Part shown: in pieces, positions 17,843 to 28,575 of the stretch
Layout: every line of letters starts with the position of its first letter
Numbering within the stretch: position 1 is the first letter of the stretch
NCBI RefSeq assembly: GCF_000943555.1
Contig: NZ_JTDV01000008.1
Location: 1 to 64,000 of the forward strand
Origin: Neotamlana nanhaiensis
Lineage (GTDB): Bacteria > Bacteroidota > Bacteroidia > Flavobacteriales > Flavobacteriaceae
Length of the DNA: 64,000 nucleotides
Direction of reading: 5' to 3'
Position numbers and translations under genes: made by a program
Notes under the pieces: model-generated
Seen by the model: the letters and a program-made list of their open reading frames with translations, nothing else
Databases searched by the model: none
Told to the model about the DNA's origin: nothing

Positions 17843-20137
17843 ATGAGCGAAGAAAGTAAAAGACGTGAAGCCCTTATTTATCACGCAAAACCAACGCCAG
17901 GTAAAATAAAAATTGTTCCCACTAAAAAATATGCAACCCAACGCGATTTATCATTAGCATATTCGCCAGGAGTGGCTGTGCCTTGTCTTGAAATTGAAAA
18001 GGATAAAGAAGCGGCTTATAAATATACATCAAAAGGTAATTTAGTTGCGGTAATATCAAACGGTACTGCGGTTTTAGGTTTAGGAAATATTGGTCCTGAA
18101 GCTTCAAAACCAGTAATGGAAGGTAAAGGTTTATTATTTAAAATATTTGCCGATATTGATGTGTTTGATATCGAGGTTGATACCGAAAATATTGACGAGT
18201 TTATTGCAACCGTAAAAAATATAGCACCAACTTTTGGTGGTATAAATTTAGAAGATATTAAAGCACCAGGTGCTTTCGAAATAGAACGTCGCTTAAAGGA
18301 AGAACTTAGTATTCCTGTAATGCACGACGATCAACATGGTACTGCTATAATTTCGGCGGCAGCCTTATTAAATGCTATCGAGCTTACTGGTAGAAAAATT
18401 GAAGACGCGAAAATTGTAATTAGCGGTGCTGGTGCAGCGGCTATTTCTTGTTCGCGTTTGTATCAGGCATGTGGCGCTAAGCTAGAAAACATGGTGATGC
18501 TTGATAGTAAAGGTGTAATTCGTAAAGATCGCGATAACCTTACGCCTGAAAAAGCTGAATTCGCTACAGATAGAAAAATTGACACGCTGGAAGAAGCTAT
18601 GAAAGATTCCGATGTGTTTATTGGTTTATCTATGGCAAATATTGTATCGCCAGAGATGTTGCTTTCTATGGCAAAAGATCCAATTGTTTTTGCTATGGCG
18701 AATCCCGATCCCGAGATTGCATACCAATTAGCTATCGATACGCGCGACGATATTATTATGGCTACAGGCCGAAGCGACCATCCTAACCAAGTTAATAATG
18801 TGTTAGGTTTTCCATTTATTTTCCGTGGGGCGCTCGATGTTCGTGCCACAGGAATTAACGAAGCTATGAAAATGGCAGCTGTTAAAGCTTTAGCACGATT
18901 AGCAAAAGAGCCAGTGCCAGAACAAGTAAATATTGCGTATGGCGAAACCCGATTAACCTTTGGTAAAGATTATATTATTCCAAAGCCATTCGATCCGCGT
19001 TTAATTGCCGAAGTACCACCAGCAGTAGCCAAAGCAGCTATTGAAAGTGGTGTGGCTAAAAAACCTATTACCGATTGGGAAAAATACACCGATTCGTTAT
19101 TAGAGCGTTTAGGTTCCGATAATAAATTGGTTCGATTATTATTAAATCGTGCCAAATTAGATCCTAAACGTGTTGTTTTTGCAGAAGCAGATCATTTAGA
19201 TGTGCTTAAAGCTGCGCAAATTGTATATGAAGAAGGTATTGCTATTCCAATTCTTTTAGGACGAAAAGAAACCATTGAAGAGTTAATGGCAGAGATTGAG
19301 TTTGATGCCGATATTTTAATTATCGATCCAAAAACTGAAGAAGAAAACGACAGGAAAAATAAATACGCAAAAGTATATTGGGAACAACGTAAACGTAAAG
19401 GCGTAACTTATTATTCGGCGCAACGTTTAATGCGAGAGCGTAATTATTTTGCGGCAATGATGGTTAACGAAGGTGATGCCGATGCTTTAATTTCGGGCTA
19501 TTCCAGAAATTATCCAACGGTTGTAAAGCCTATGTTAGAGCTTATTGGTAAAGCCGATGGTATTTCAAGAGTGGCAACAACCAATTTAATGATGACCAAG
19601 CGTGGACCATTATTTTTAAGCGATACCTCAATAAATATCGATCCAGATGCTAAAAGTTTAGCTAAAATTGCGCAAATGACGTCCAAAGTTATTTCAATGT
19701 TTGGTTTAAATCCGGTAATGGCTATGGTGTCGTATTCAAACTTTGGATCTTCAAACAATCCAAGAGCTTCAAAAGTAACCGAGGCGGTTTCTTATTTACA
19801 TCGTGCCAATCCAGATTTAGATGTTGATGGTGAATTACAAACCGATTTTGCCTTAAACGATACCATGCTTCGTGAAAAATTTCCGTTTTCAAAATTAGTT
19901 GGTAAAAAAGTAAATGCACTTATTTTTCCTAATCTAGATGCGGCAAACATCACCTATAAATTGTTAAAAGAGTTAAACGATGCCGAATCTATTGGGCCAA
20001 TTATGATGGGTATGCGTAAACCTGTTCATATTTTACAGTTAGGAGCAAGCGTAGATGAAATTGTAAATATGACGGCTATTGCGGTTATTGATGCACAACA
20101 TAAAGCAAAATGGGAATTAGAGCAACTGGAACAGTAA
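17843..20137 (+). CDS. maeB: NADP-dependent malic enzyme with C-terminal phosphotransacetylase-like domain
   Basis: The 764-residue protein matches MaeB architecture. The malic enzyme catalytic and NAD(P)-binding domains cover residues 1 to about 425 (AYSPGVAVPCLEI, MHDDQHGTA, VISGAGAAAISC), and a Pta-like domain covers about 430-764 (RVVFAEADHLDVLKAAQI, LGASVDEIVNM). It decarboxylates malate to pyruvate with NADP; in MaeB proteins the Pta part usually regulates rather than catalyses. It precedes ruvA by 53 bp, an order common in Flavobacteriaceae. Confidence 0.96.
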   Translation: MSEESKRREALIYHAKPTPGKIKIVPTKKYATQRDLSLAYSPGVAVPCLEIEKDKEAAYKYTSKGNLVAVISNGTAVLGLGNIGPEASKPVMEGKGLLFKIFADIDVFDIEVDTENIDEFIATVKNIAPTFGGINLEDIKAPGAFEIERRLKEELSIPVMHDDQHGTAIISAAALLNAIELTGRKIEDAKIVISGAGAAAISCSRLYQACGAKLENMVMLDSKGVIRKDRDNLTPEKAEFATDRKIDTLEEAMKDSDVFIGLSMANIVSPEMLLSMAKDPIVFAMANPDPEIAYQLAIDTRDDIIMATGRSDHPNQVNNVLGFPFIFRGALDVRATGINEAMKMAAVKALARLAKEPVPEQVNIAYGETRLTFGKDYIIPKPFDPRLIAEVPPAVAKAAIESGVAKKPITDWEKYTDSLLERLGSDNKLVRLLLNRAKLDPKRVVFAEADHLDVLKAAQIVYEEGIAIPILLGRKETIEELMAEIEFDADILIIDPKTEEENDRKNKYAKVYWEQRKRKGVTYYSAQRLMRERNYFAAMMVNEGDADALISGYSRNYPTVVKPMLELIGKADGISRVATTNLMMTKRGPLFLSDTSINIDPDAKSLAKIAQMTSKVISMFGLNPVMAMVSYSNFGSSNNPRASKVTEAVSYLHRANPDLDVDGELQTDFALNDTMLREKFPFSKLVGKKVNALIFPNLDAANITYKLLKELNDAESIGPIMMGMRKPVHILQLGASVDEIVNMTAIAVIDAQHKAKWELEQLEQ

Positions 20138-20161
20138 TCCTTTAAAATACAATAATTTTAT

Positions 20162-20169
20162 TACATTTG
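20162..20169 (+). promoter_or_regulatory. Candidate -7 box TACATTTG for ruvA-sprA
   Basis: A perfect TAnnTTTG lies 21 bp before the ruvA ATG. A weak TTTA at 20141-20144 with a 17-bp spacer could be the -33 element. Confidence 0.45.
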
Positions 20170-20190
20170 ACGGATTAATAGTTGTAATAC

Positions 20191-20772
20191 ATGATAACGC
20201 ACATTCAGGGGAAACTGGTTGAAAAAAATCCAACGCATGTTGTTATAGATTGTAACGGTGTTGGTTATATGCTGCACATATCGTTGCACACGTTTTCCCA
20301 AATACCAGATATAGAAAATTTAAAGCTGTTTACGCATCTTCAAGTTAAAGAAGATGCGCATACGCTTTATGGGTTTTCGTCCTTAGCCGAACGCGAAATA
20401 TTTAGGTTATTGCTTTCTGTTAGCGGTATTGGGGCGAGTACGGCGCGTACCATGTTGTCGTCGTTAACACCAAAACAAGTACGTGAAGGTATTGCCAGCG
20501 AAGATGTGGCTTTAATTCAATCTATTAAAGGTATTGGAGCAAAAACCGCGCAACGTGTTATTATCGATTTAAAAGATAAAGTTTTAAAGATTTACGATAT
20601 TGATGAAGTTTCAACAGCAAAAGACAATACCAACAAAGATGAAGCGTTATCTGCTTTAGAAGTGTTGGGTTACGCCAAAAAACAGGCGGAACGTGTGGTT
20701 AATAAAATTGTTGCAGCCCAACCTGAAGCTAACGTAGAAACTATTATTAAGGAAGCGCTCAAAAATTTATAA
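20191..20772 (+). CDS. ruvA: Holliday junction DNA-binding protein RuvA
   Basis: The 193-residue protein opens with MITHIQGKLVEKNPTHVVID, the RuvA OB-fold. It has two helix-hairpin-helix motifs (VSGIGASTARTML and IKGIGAKTAQRVI) and a small C-terminal domain III (about 145-193) that contacts RuvB. It binds four-way junctions as a tetramer. The next gene, sprA, begins 6 bp after its stop codon. Confidence 0.97.
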   Translation: MITHIQGKLVEKNPTHVVIDCNGVGYMLHISLHTFSQIPDIENLKLFTHLQVKEDAHTLYGFSSLAEREIFRLLLSVSGIGASTARTMLSSLTPKQVREGIASEDVALIQSIKGIGAKTAQRVIIDLKDKVLKIYDIDEVSTAKDNTNKDEALSALEVLGYAKKQAERVVNKIVAAQPEANVETIIKEALKNL

Positions 20773-20778
20773 CTAATT

Positions 20779-23700
20779 TTGAAGATAACCAGACCAAATC
20801 TACTCCAATTACCAAAGCAATACCTTGTATTTGCTATTGTACTTTTTTATTCGGTTGTAACTTGGTCGCAAACACCACAAGATTCTACACAAACAGGGTT
20901 TAGTTTAGGGAAACTAAAAACGCCAATACTCGACACTGTAGAGTCTAAATACACTTACGATCCGGTAACTAATCGTTATATTTATACCGAAACTATTGGG
21001 GATTACAATCTTAAATATCCTATAATTTTAACACCTTCAGAATATTTCGATTTAGTTGCAAAAGAAAACATTCGGAATTATTACAAAGAAAAAATTGATG
21101 CTTTCGATGGTAAAAAGGAAGGTAGCGAAGATGCGAAAAAAAATCTACTACCTGAGTTTTATGTAAATTCAGGACTTTTCGAAACCATTTTTGGGAGCAA
21201 TGTTATAGAGTTAGTGCCAACGGGTAGTGTAGAAATGGATTTAGGTATCCTGTTTTCAAAGCAAGATAATCCAACATTTTCACCAAGAAACCGCAGTAAT
21301 TTCACCTTCGATTTCGATCAACGAATCAGTTTAAGTTTATTAGGTAAAGTTGGTACGCGTTTGCAAGTAACGGCGAATTACGATACCCAATCTACCTTCG
21401 ATTTTCAACAGCTGTTTAAGTTAGAATACACGCCAACAGAAGACGATATTTTACAAAAAATTGAAGTTGGTAATGTGAGCATGCCCTTAAATAGCTCGCT
21501 AATTACGGGAGCGCAAAGTTTATTTGGGGTAAAGGCACAATTGCAGTTTGGTAAAACAACTATTACAGGCGTGTTTTCCGAGCAAAAATCGCAATCAAAT
21601 ACGGTTATAGCACAAGGTGGAGGAACGGTAGAAGAGTTTGAGTTTTTTATTAGAGAATACGATGAAAACCGACACTTCTTCTTAGCGCAACATTTTAGAG
21701 ATACCTACGATGCAGCACTTGCTAATTATCCGTTTATAAATAATAAAGGCTTGCAAATTACGCGTATTGAAGTTTGGATAACCAACCGTAGTAACCAAAC
21801 CGATAATGTTAGAAACATTGTGGCCTTACAAGATTTAGGTGAATCGGTTTATACTCCAGGTAGTCCCGATGCCGATAATATTTTGTTAGATCCGCAAGCC
21901 AATGGATACGCCGGCTTTATTAACAAACCCAATGCGGTACCCGATAACTCCAATAACGATTTCGATCCAACAGTAATTGGTTCGGGTTCTATTTTAACTG
22001 ATCAAATTCGCGATATCGCCACAGCACAACAAGGTTTTGGAGTGTTTTCATCGGTTGCTAAAGAAGGTTCCGATTATGCTAAAATTGAAAACGCTAGAAA
22101 ATTAACCAACGGGCAAGAATATACATTAAATGAAGATTTGGGATATATTTCCTTAAATCAGCGTTTAACAAACGATGAGGTTTTAGCCGTGGCCTTTCAA
22201 TATACTTTAGGCGGAAAGGTGTATCAAGTAGGTGAATTTGCAAACGATGGTATTGAAGCTACCAATGTTGAAACCAACGACGATGGAGTGGTAACTTCGG
22301 TAGTTAATTCCACTTTAGTTGTAAAAATGCTTAAAAGTAGTGTTACTAATGTAACGCAACCAGTTTGGGATTTAATGATGAAAAACATCTACGATACTGG
22401 AGCGTATAATTTAAGTAAAGATGATTTTAGATTAAACATTTTTTATAACGAAGCTTCACCATTAAACTACATTACGCCTGTTAATGGCAGCTTCGATTTA
22501 GATATAAACGGAAACCCAGTTACGCCTTCTACAAACGAAGACGATTTAATTCAAAACGTACCATTATTACGAGTTTTTAATTTAGATAAGCTTAATTTTA
22601 ATAACGACCCGCAGGCCAAAGGAGATGGTTTCTTCGATTATGTATCTGGAATAACAGTAATTCCTCAAAACGGAAAAATTGTGTTTACCAGTGCCGAACC
22701 ATTTGGAGAATATTTATACAATGTTTTAGGTGGAGGTAATAGCTATGATAATCCTACTTCATATAACGAAAACCAGCAAAAATATGTTTATGATGTGCTT
22801 TATTCCAGCACTAAAACTGCCGCTTTAGAGGCCGTTGAAAAAAATAAATTTAAGTTAAAAGGACGTTATAGTTCTTCGGGAGGAGGCGATGGTATTTCAA
22901 TAGGTTCGTTTAATGTACCGCGTGGTTCGGTGCGTGTTACCGCAGGTGGTCGTGTGTTGGTTGAAGGTATTGATTATACAGTAGATTACGATTTAGGACA
23001 AGTTTACATTTTAGATGAAGCTTTAAAAGCTTCAGGAACTCCTATTGAAGTATCAACCGAAAATAATGCTGTTTTTGGGCAACAAACCAGACGTTTTGCA
23101 GGCGTAAATGTTGAGCATAAGTTTAATGAAAACTTTGTGTTAGGAGCAACATTTTTAAATCTTAACGAACGCCCAATAACGCAGAAGGCAAACTACGGTA
23201 CAGAATCTATTAACAACACTATTTTTGGTTTTAATGGTAATTACGCAGCTAAAGTGCCATTTTTAACACGTATGGTAAACAAATTACCAAATATCGATAC
23301 TGATGTAGAATCTAACGTGTCCCTTCGCGGTGAATTAGCTTATTTACTACCAGGAGCACCAAAAGGAACCGATTTTAATGGTGAACCAACTTCATATATC
23401 GACGATTTTGAGGGTACTCAAAACAGTATCGATTTAACCTCGCAACAATCATGGTATTTATCAAGTAGACCAGCCGATTTAGATGGTGACGGTGAAGTTG
23501 ATAATGAATATGCCAATGGGATTGAAAGTGGTTACAATCGTGCCATGTTAAACTGGTATACCATCGATCCTATTTTTTACAGCAATCAAAGGCCAGACGA
23601 AATTACAGATGAAGACATGTCTAATTTATACACCAGTCGTGTATTTATAAATGAATTATTTCCCGAGGTCGATTTGGTTCAAGGACAAAATTCGGTGTTA

Positions 23701-26700
23701 TTTACTCTCGATTTAGCCTACTACCCAGAAGAGCGTGGGCCTTACAATTTCGATCCTGAAGCTTCAAGTGGTACGCTTAATGACCCGCAAAATTCTTGGG
23801 CAGGTATAACCCGTCAAATTACATCAACAGATTTTGAGCAACAAAACGTCGAGTATATCGATTTTTGGATACAAGATCCGTTTCAAGATAACCCAACAAA
23901 TCCTGGAGGAAAGTTGGTTTTAAACTTGGGTAATATTTCTGAAGATATTTTAAAAGATGGGCGTAAACTTTACGAAAATGGCTTGCCAGAAGATGGCGAT
24001 ATTACCATTTTAGAGCAGCAAGCTACCGATTGGGGAAGTGTTGTGCCACAAAATCAAAGTTTGGTTTATGCGTTCGATACCACTGGCGAAGAACGCGCTA
24101 ATCAAGATGTTGGTTACGATGGTTATAGCGATGACGCTGAACGACGTTTCGCTACTAGAGAAAACCTAGCGGCAGAATATAGAACATTAGAAGATCCATC
24201 AAACGATAATTATACTTATTTTTTAAATGCCGAAGGTGATATTTTTGAGCGTTACAAAAAATACAATGGTGTAGAAGGTAATACGCCAGATACGTTTAGC
24301 GATACCAATCGAGGAGCCAATACACAACCAGATGTTGAGGATATTAACCGTGATAACACCATGAATACCATTGATAGTTATTACGAATATGAACTTGATA
24401 TTACAAGACAGAATTTACCAGAATCTGAAGTTGAGTTTGAAAATCTTCCTAATTCAAATCCATTAAAAGAATATTTACGAGATTTTAAAAGCAGACCGCG
24501 AACTTTACCAAATGGCGAAAGAGTAAATGTGCGTTGGTATCAATTTAGAATTCCGGTACAAGGCGATTTAGCGCGAGCAGTTGGTGGTATTACCGATTTA
24601 AGATCGGTGCGTTTTACCAGGCTATTTCTAAAAGAATTTACCGAAACCACCATATTCCGTTTCGGTACGCTCGATTTGGTACGAAGCGATTGGAGACGAT
24701 ACACCCAAGCTTTAGATAAAGACGATCCAGATCCAAACGATCCACAAACCGATTTTTCTGTTGGTGTTATTGGTACGCTCGAAAACGAAGGTAGTTACCA
24801 ACGCCCACCAGGTATTGAGCCAGAACAGTTATTCAATAACAATACGGTTGTAAACCAAAATGAGCAATCGTTAGTGCTAAAAGTGTGTAATTTAGAGAGT
24901 GAAGATTCTAGAGCGGTGTATAAAAATATTAACGTCGATATGCGCCAATATAAGCGTATTAGAATGTTTATGCATGCTGAAAATAGCGATGATGGTTCTA
25001 GTACTTTAAACGACGATGATTTAGTTGGTTTTATTAGAATGGGTAACGATTTAACCGATAATTATTATCAAATTGAAATTCCTTTAGAAATATCGACTAA
25101 TACCACACGTGACGGACTTTGGCCAACCAATAACGAAATAAATTTACCTATCGAGATTTTAGGAAAAGTTAAAGCTCAAGGTATTTTTGATGCTTCTTTA
25201 AATAATGAAGATGCTACTTTTTATGATGTAGTAAATGGTGATATTGTTTTAGCAAGCGATCCGTTTGATGGTTATACGCTTGGTCAACATCGTGTAGGTA
25301 TTAAAGGTAATCCAAACTTTGGCGATGTGCGTACGTTAATGGTTGGTGTTAAAAATAGATCGAATAGCAATAATGTTTGTGCCGAACTTTGGTATAACGA
25401 ATTACGATTATCCGATATGGATAACGAAGGTGGTTGGGCTGCTGTTGTAAGTATGGATAGTAATATTGCCGATTTTGCAACCATTAGTGCTACTGGTAGC
25501 CAAAGTACTTCTGGTTTTGGTGCTTTAGAGCAAGGACCATCCGAACGTGCTTTAGAAGATGTGGTGCAATACGATTTAGTTACCAATGTAAATATAGGGC
25601 AACTATTACCAAAAAAATGGGGTGTGCAATTACCATTTAATTATGCGCAAAGCGAACAATTAATTACACCAAAATACGATGCGTTTTACGAAGATTTAAC
25701 CTTGCAATCGCGTTTAGATGCTGCCGAAACAGAATCGGATAGAGAAGAAATTCTTCAAAATTCTGAAGATTATACCAAGCGTAAAAGCATCAATTTTATC
25801 GGAGTTAAAAAGAATAGAACAAGCGACAAGAAAGCCCGTTTTTACGATGTTGAAAACGTAACTTTAAATTATTCTTACAACAAGGTTGAACACCGTGATT
25901 TCGAAATTGAAAATGCCGTAAATAAAACGGTTAGGCTAGGCGCTAACTATGCGCATAATTTTAATCAGTTAACTGTTGAGCCTTTTATAAAGAACGATTC
26001 TTTGTTTACAGGAAAATATTGGAAGTTTTTAAAGGAGTTTAATTTCAATTTATTGCCTTCAAGTTTTACGGTTAGTAGCGATATTAACAGGCAATTTAAT
26101 AGCCAACGTTTTAGAGCTATCGATTTATCAGACGATGATATTTCTGTAGAACAATTGCTACAGCGTAATTACACTTTCGATTTTCAGTATAACATCAACT
26201 ACAACTTAACAAAATCATTACAGTTTAACTTTTCGGCAGCCAATAATAATATTGTTAGAAATTATTATAAAGGAGATTATTCAGAAGGCATACAAGACGA
26301 ATCGCTTGATGTTTGGGATGGTATTTTAGATGTGGGCGATCCAAATAGGCAAACCCAAACCTTAGGTTTAACTTATCAACTACCTTTAAACAAAATACCA
26401 ACGTTTAGTTTTATTGATGCTACTTATCAATATACCGGAACATTTTTATGGCAAAAAGGATCAGATTTATACGGCGAATTAGAATTGGATTACACCGATC
26501 CTAACGATCCGGAAAACACACTTTCTGGGGTTTTCGATTTAGGAAATTCGGTGCAAAATTCAAGTGTTCATAATTTAGTGACTACGCTAGATATGAATCG
26601 CTTTTACAAGTACGTAGGTTTGGTTAAAAAACCAATTAGAACAGTTCGGGCCAGAACCACAACACCAGGAGGGCCTCCAGGAGCGAATAATCGTAAGGCA

Positions 26701-28128
26701 CCAGCACCTAAAAAACAAAATAAAACGGCTCGAAAATTAATAAATGCAGGTATCGATATTTTAACAAGTGTAAAACGCCTTACTTTTAATTATAACGAAA
26801 ATAGTGGTACTTATTTGCCAGGTTACACACAAACACCAGGGTTTATTGGTACGTTAAAGCCATCAACAGGATTTACTTTTGGTAGCCAAAGCGATATACG
26901 ATATCAAGCCGCTAAAAAAGGTTGGTTGACATTATATCCAGAGTTTAATGAACAATATACCACCACGCAACAAAAGCAGATTGATTACTCGGCAAACTTA
27001 GAACCTGTAAGAGATTTAAAAATTGATATTGTTGGTAACCGCGCTTACTACGAAAATTATACTGAAAATTACAATGTTAATAATGGTGAATACAACTCGT
27101 TAACTCCAAATACTTTTGGAAATTACAATATTTCAACGCTTTTAATAAAAACTGCATTTAGTAAGAGTGATGAAAATATTAGTGAAGCATTTAGTGATTT
27201 TAGAACGAATCGTTTAAAAATAGCTAATCGTTTAGCCGAAGCATTTTACGGTGGTTCAAGTTTCGAAAGAGATGAAGATGGCTATCCGTTAGGTTTTGGT
27301 AAAAACAATCAAAAAGTATTGTTGCCAGCATTTTTAGCAGCCTATTCCGGGCAAGATGCAAACGACGTAAAAACAAGTGCGTTTAGAGATGTGCCATTGC
27401 CAAACTGGGATTTAAAGTATACTGGTTTTATGAAGTTTAACTGGTTTAAAAAGCGCTTCAAACGTTTCTCTTTAACGCATGGTTATCGTTCTACTTATAC
27501 CATCAATCAATTCAATACTAATTTAAATTTGAATTTAAATGTTGATGATAACGAGCAACCCATACCAGGTACACCGTATGTCGATCAACCAGATGAAGCT
27601 AAAGATCAATCAGGCAACTTTAAAAACGAGACTTTATTTAGTAATATCAATTTAAGTGAATCGTTTAGTCCGTTAATGCGATTGGATTTCGAGATGAAGA
27701 GTTCGGTTAAAATTTTAGCAGAAATAGCCAAAGACCGATTAATCTCATTGAGTTTCGATAATAATTTGGTAACCGAAATTCAAGGTAACGAATACACTAT
27801 TGGCTTAGGATATCGAATTAAAGATTTGCGTATAAATTCTAAATTAGCAGGTCCTCAAAAGCGTATTGTGAGCGATTTAAATATGAAGGCCGATGTGTCT
27901 GTTCGCGATAATAAAACCATTATTCGTTATCTCGATTTAGATAATAATCAAATTACTTCTGGGCAAACCATTTGGGGTGTAAAATATAGCGCCGATTATG
28001 CCTTTAGTAAAAACTTAACAGGTATCTTTTATTTCGATTATACGTTTTCCGATTACGCTATTTCAACCGCATTTCCGCAAACAAGTATTCGTTCAGGCCT
28101 AACCTTACGATATAATTTTGGAAATTAA
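20779..28128 (+). CDS. sprA: SprA, T9SS outer-membrane translocon
   Basis: At 2449 residues it has the expected size of SprA/Sov, the very large barrel through which T9SS substrates leave the cell. The start is TTG at 20779, 6 bp after ruvA; it gives a signal peptide (LVFAIVLFYSVVTWSQ), and no in-frame ATG occurs before the mature region. Visible features are the N-terminal SprA motif region (LELVPTGSVEMDLGILF-like and NRSNFTFDFDQRISLSL), repeated later segments, and a barrel end in LTLRYNFGN. It would export the adhesin encoded at the window start. gcvH follows 66 bp downstream. Confidence 0.97.
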   Translation: MKITRPNLLQLPKQYLVFAIVLFYSVVTWSQTPQDSTQTGFSLGKLKTPILDTVESKYTYDPVTNRYIYTETIGDYNLKYPIILTPSEYFDLVAKENIRNYYKEKIDAFDGKKEGSEDAKKNLLPEFYVNSGLFETIFGSNVIELVPTGSVEMDLGILFSKQDNPTFSPRNRSNFTFDFDQRISLSLLGKVGTRLQVTANYDTQSTFDFQQLFKLEYTPTEDDILQKIEVGNVSMPLNSSLITGAQSLFGVKAQLQFGKTTITGVFSEQKSQSNTVIAQGGGTVEEFEFFIREYDENRHFFLAQHFRDTYDAALANYPFINNKGLQITRIEVWITNRSNQTDNVRNIVALQDLGESVYTPGSPDADNILLDPQANGYAGFINKPNAVPDNSNNDFDPTVIGSGSILTDQIRDIATAQQGFGVFSSVAKEGSDYAKIENARKLTNGQEYTLNEDLGYISLNQRLTNDEVLAVAFQYTLGGKVYQVGEFANDGIEATNVETNDDGVVTSVVNSTLVVKMLKSSVTNVTQPVWDLMMKNIYDTGAYNLSKDDFRLNIFYNEASPLNYITPVNGSFDLDINGNPVTPSTNEDDLIQNVPLLRVFNLDKLNFNNDPQAKGDGFFDYVSGITVIPQNGKIVFTSAEPFGEYLYNVLGGGNSYDNPTSYNENQQKYVYDVLYSSTKTAALEAVEKNKFKLKGRYSSSGGGDGISIGSFNVPRGSVRVTAGGRVLVEGIDYTVDYDLGQVYILDEALKASGTPIEVSTENNAVFGQQTRRFAGVNVEHKFNENFVLGATFLNLNERPITQKANYGTESINNTIFGFNGNYAAKVPFLTRMVNKLPNIDTDVESNVSLRGELAYLLPGAPKGTDFNGEPTSYIDDFEGTQNSIDLTSQQSWYLSSRPADLDGDGEVDNEYANGIESGYNRAMLNWYTIDPIFYSNQRPDEITDEDMSNLYTSRVFINELFPEVDLVQGQNSVLFTLDLAYYPEERGPYNFDPEASSGTLNDPQNSWAGITRQITSTDFEQQNVEYIDFWIQDPFQDNPTNPGGKLVLNLGNISEDILKDGRKLYENGLPEDGDITILEQQATDWGSVVPQNQSLVYAFDTTGEERANQDVGYDGYSDDAERRFATRENLAAEYRTLEDPSNDNYTYFLNAEGDIFERYKKYNGVEGNTPDTFSDTNRGANTQPDVEDINRDNTMNTIDSYYEYELDITRQNLPESEVEFENLPNSNPLKEYLRDFKSRPRTLPNGERVNVRWYQFRIPVQGDLARAVGGITDLRSVRFTRLFLKEFTETTIFRFGTLDLVRSDWRRYTQALDKDDPDPNDPQTDFSVGVIGTLENEGSYQRPPGIEPEQLFNNNTVVNQNEQSLVLKVCNLESEDSRAVYKNINVDMRQYKRIRMFMHAENSDDGSSTLNDDDLVGFIRMGNDLTDNYYQIEIPLEISTNTTRDGLWPTNNEINLPIEILGKVKAQGIFDASLNNEDATFYDVVNGDIVLASDPFDGYTLGQHRVGIKGNPNFGDVRTLMVGVKNRSNSNNVCAELWYNELRLSDMDNEGGWAAVVSMDSNIADFATISATGSQSTSGFGALEQGPSERALEDVVQYDLVTNVNIGQLLPKKWGVQLPFNYAQSEQLITPKYDAFYEDLTLQSRLDAAETESDREEILQNSEDYTKRKSINFIGVKKNRTSDKKARFYDVENVTLNYSYNKVEHRDFEIENAVNKTVRLGANYAHNFNQLTVEPFIKNDSLFTGKYWKFLKEFNFNLLPSSFTVSSDINRQFNSQRFRAIDLSDDDISVEQLLQRNYTFDFQYNINYNLTKSLQFNFSAANNNIVRNYYKGDYSEGIQDESLDVWDGILDVGDPNRQTQTLGLTYQLPLNKIPTFSFIDATYQYTGTFLWQKGSDLYGELELDYTDPNDPENTLSGVFDLGNSVQNSSVHNLVTTLDMNRFYKYVGLVKKPIRTVRARTTTPGGPPGANNRKAPAPKKQNKTARKLINAGIDILTSVKRLTFNYNENSGTYLPGYTQTPGFIGTLKPSTGFTFGSQSDIRYQAAKKGWLTLYPEFNEQYTTTQQKQIDYSANLEPVRDLKIDIVGNRAYYENYTENYNVNNGEYNSLTPNTFGNYNISTLLIKTAFSKSDENISEAFSDFRTNRLKIANRLAEAFYGGSSFERDEDGYPLGFGKNNQKVLLPAFLAAYSGQDANDVKTSAFRDVPLPNWDLKYTGFMKFNWFKKRFKRFSLTHGYRSTYTINQFNTNLNLNLNVDDNEQPIPGTPYVDQPDEAKDQSGNFKNETLFSNINLSESFSPLMRLDFEMKSSVKILAEIAKDRLISLSFDNNLVTEIQGNEYTIGLGYRIKDLRINSKLAGPQKRIVSDLNMKADVSVRDNKTIIRYLDLDNNQITSGQTIWGVKYSADYAFSKNLTGIFYFDYTFSDYAISTAFPQTSIRSGLTLRYNFGN

Positions 28129-28139
28129 CAATTAAAAGG

Positions 28140-28170
28140 TTTCAATTTTAAGTTTGAATAAATACATTTG
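28140..28170 (+). promoter_or_regulatory. Predicted promoter for gcvH
   Basis: TTTC (28140-28143), a 19-bp spacer and TACATTTG (28163-28170) fit the Bacteroidota consensus well. The box ends 24 bp before the ATG. Confidence 0.6.
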
Positions 28171-28194
28171 CCGAAACAAACTTAAATACAGAAC

Positions 28195-28575
28195 ATGAAT
28201 ATTCCAGCAGATTTAAAGTACACCAAAGACCACGAGTGGGTTAAAATTGAAGATGACATCGCAATTATTGGTATTACCGATTTTGCCCAAGGCGAATTAG
28301 GTGATATTGTTTATGTTGAAGTTGAAACTTTAGACGAAACCCTTGAAGCTGATGAAGTTTTTGGTACTGTTGAAGCTGTAAAAACCGTTTCAGATTTATT
28401 TTTACCGCTTTCTGGTGAAATTATTGAGTTTAATGAAACCCTTGAAGACGAGCCAGAAAAAGTAAATACCGATCCTTACGGCGATGGCTGGATGATAAAA
28501 GTAAAATGCTCTAATTTGTCTCAAGTAGAAGGTTTGCTTACAGCTGATGATTATAAAGCTTTAATAAGTGCTTAA
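28195..28575 (+). CDS. gcvH: Glycine cleavage system H protein
   Basis: The 126-residue lipoyl carrier protein opens with the family sequence DLKYTKDHEWV. The lipoylated Lys is residue 63 in FGTVEAVKTVSDL. It shuttles the aminomethyl group between the P and T proteins, neither of which lies in this window. Its end overlaps the VanZ-like gene by 8 bp, indicating co-translation. Confidence 0.97.
   Translation: MNIPADLKYTKDHEWVKIEDDIAIIGITDFAQGELGDIVYVEVETLDETLEADEVFGTVEAVKTVSDLFLPLSGEIIEFNETLEDEPEKVNTDPYGDGWMIKVKCSNLSQVEGLLTADDYKALISA

Noticed and set aside
18463-18849. Minus-strand 128-codon frame within maeB
   Set aside because: It lies fully inside the malic enzyme gene and has no recognisable domain.
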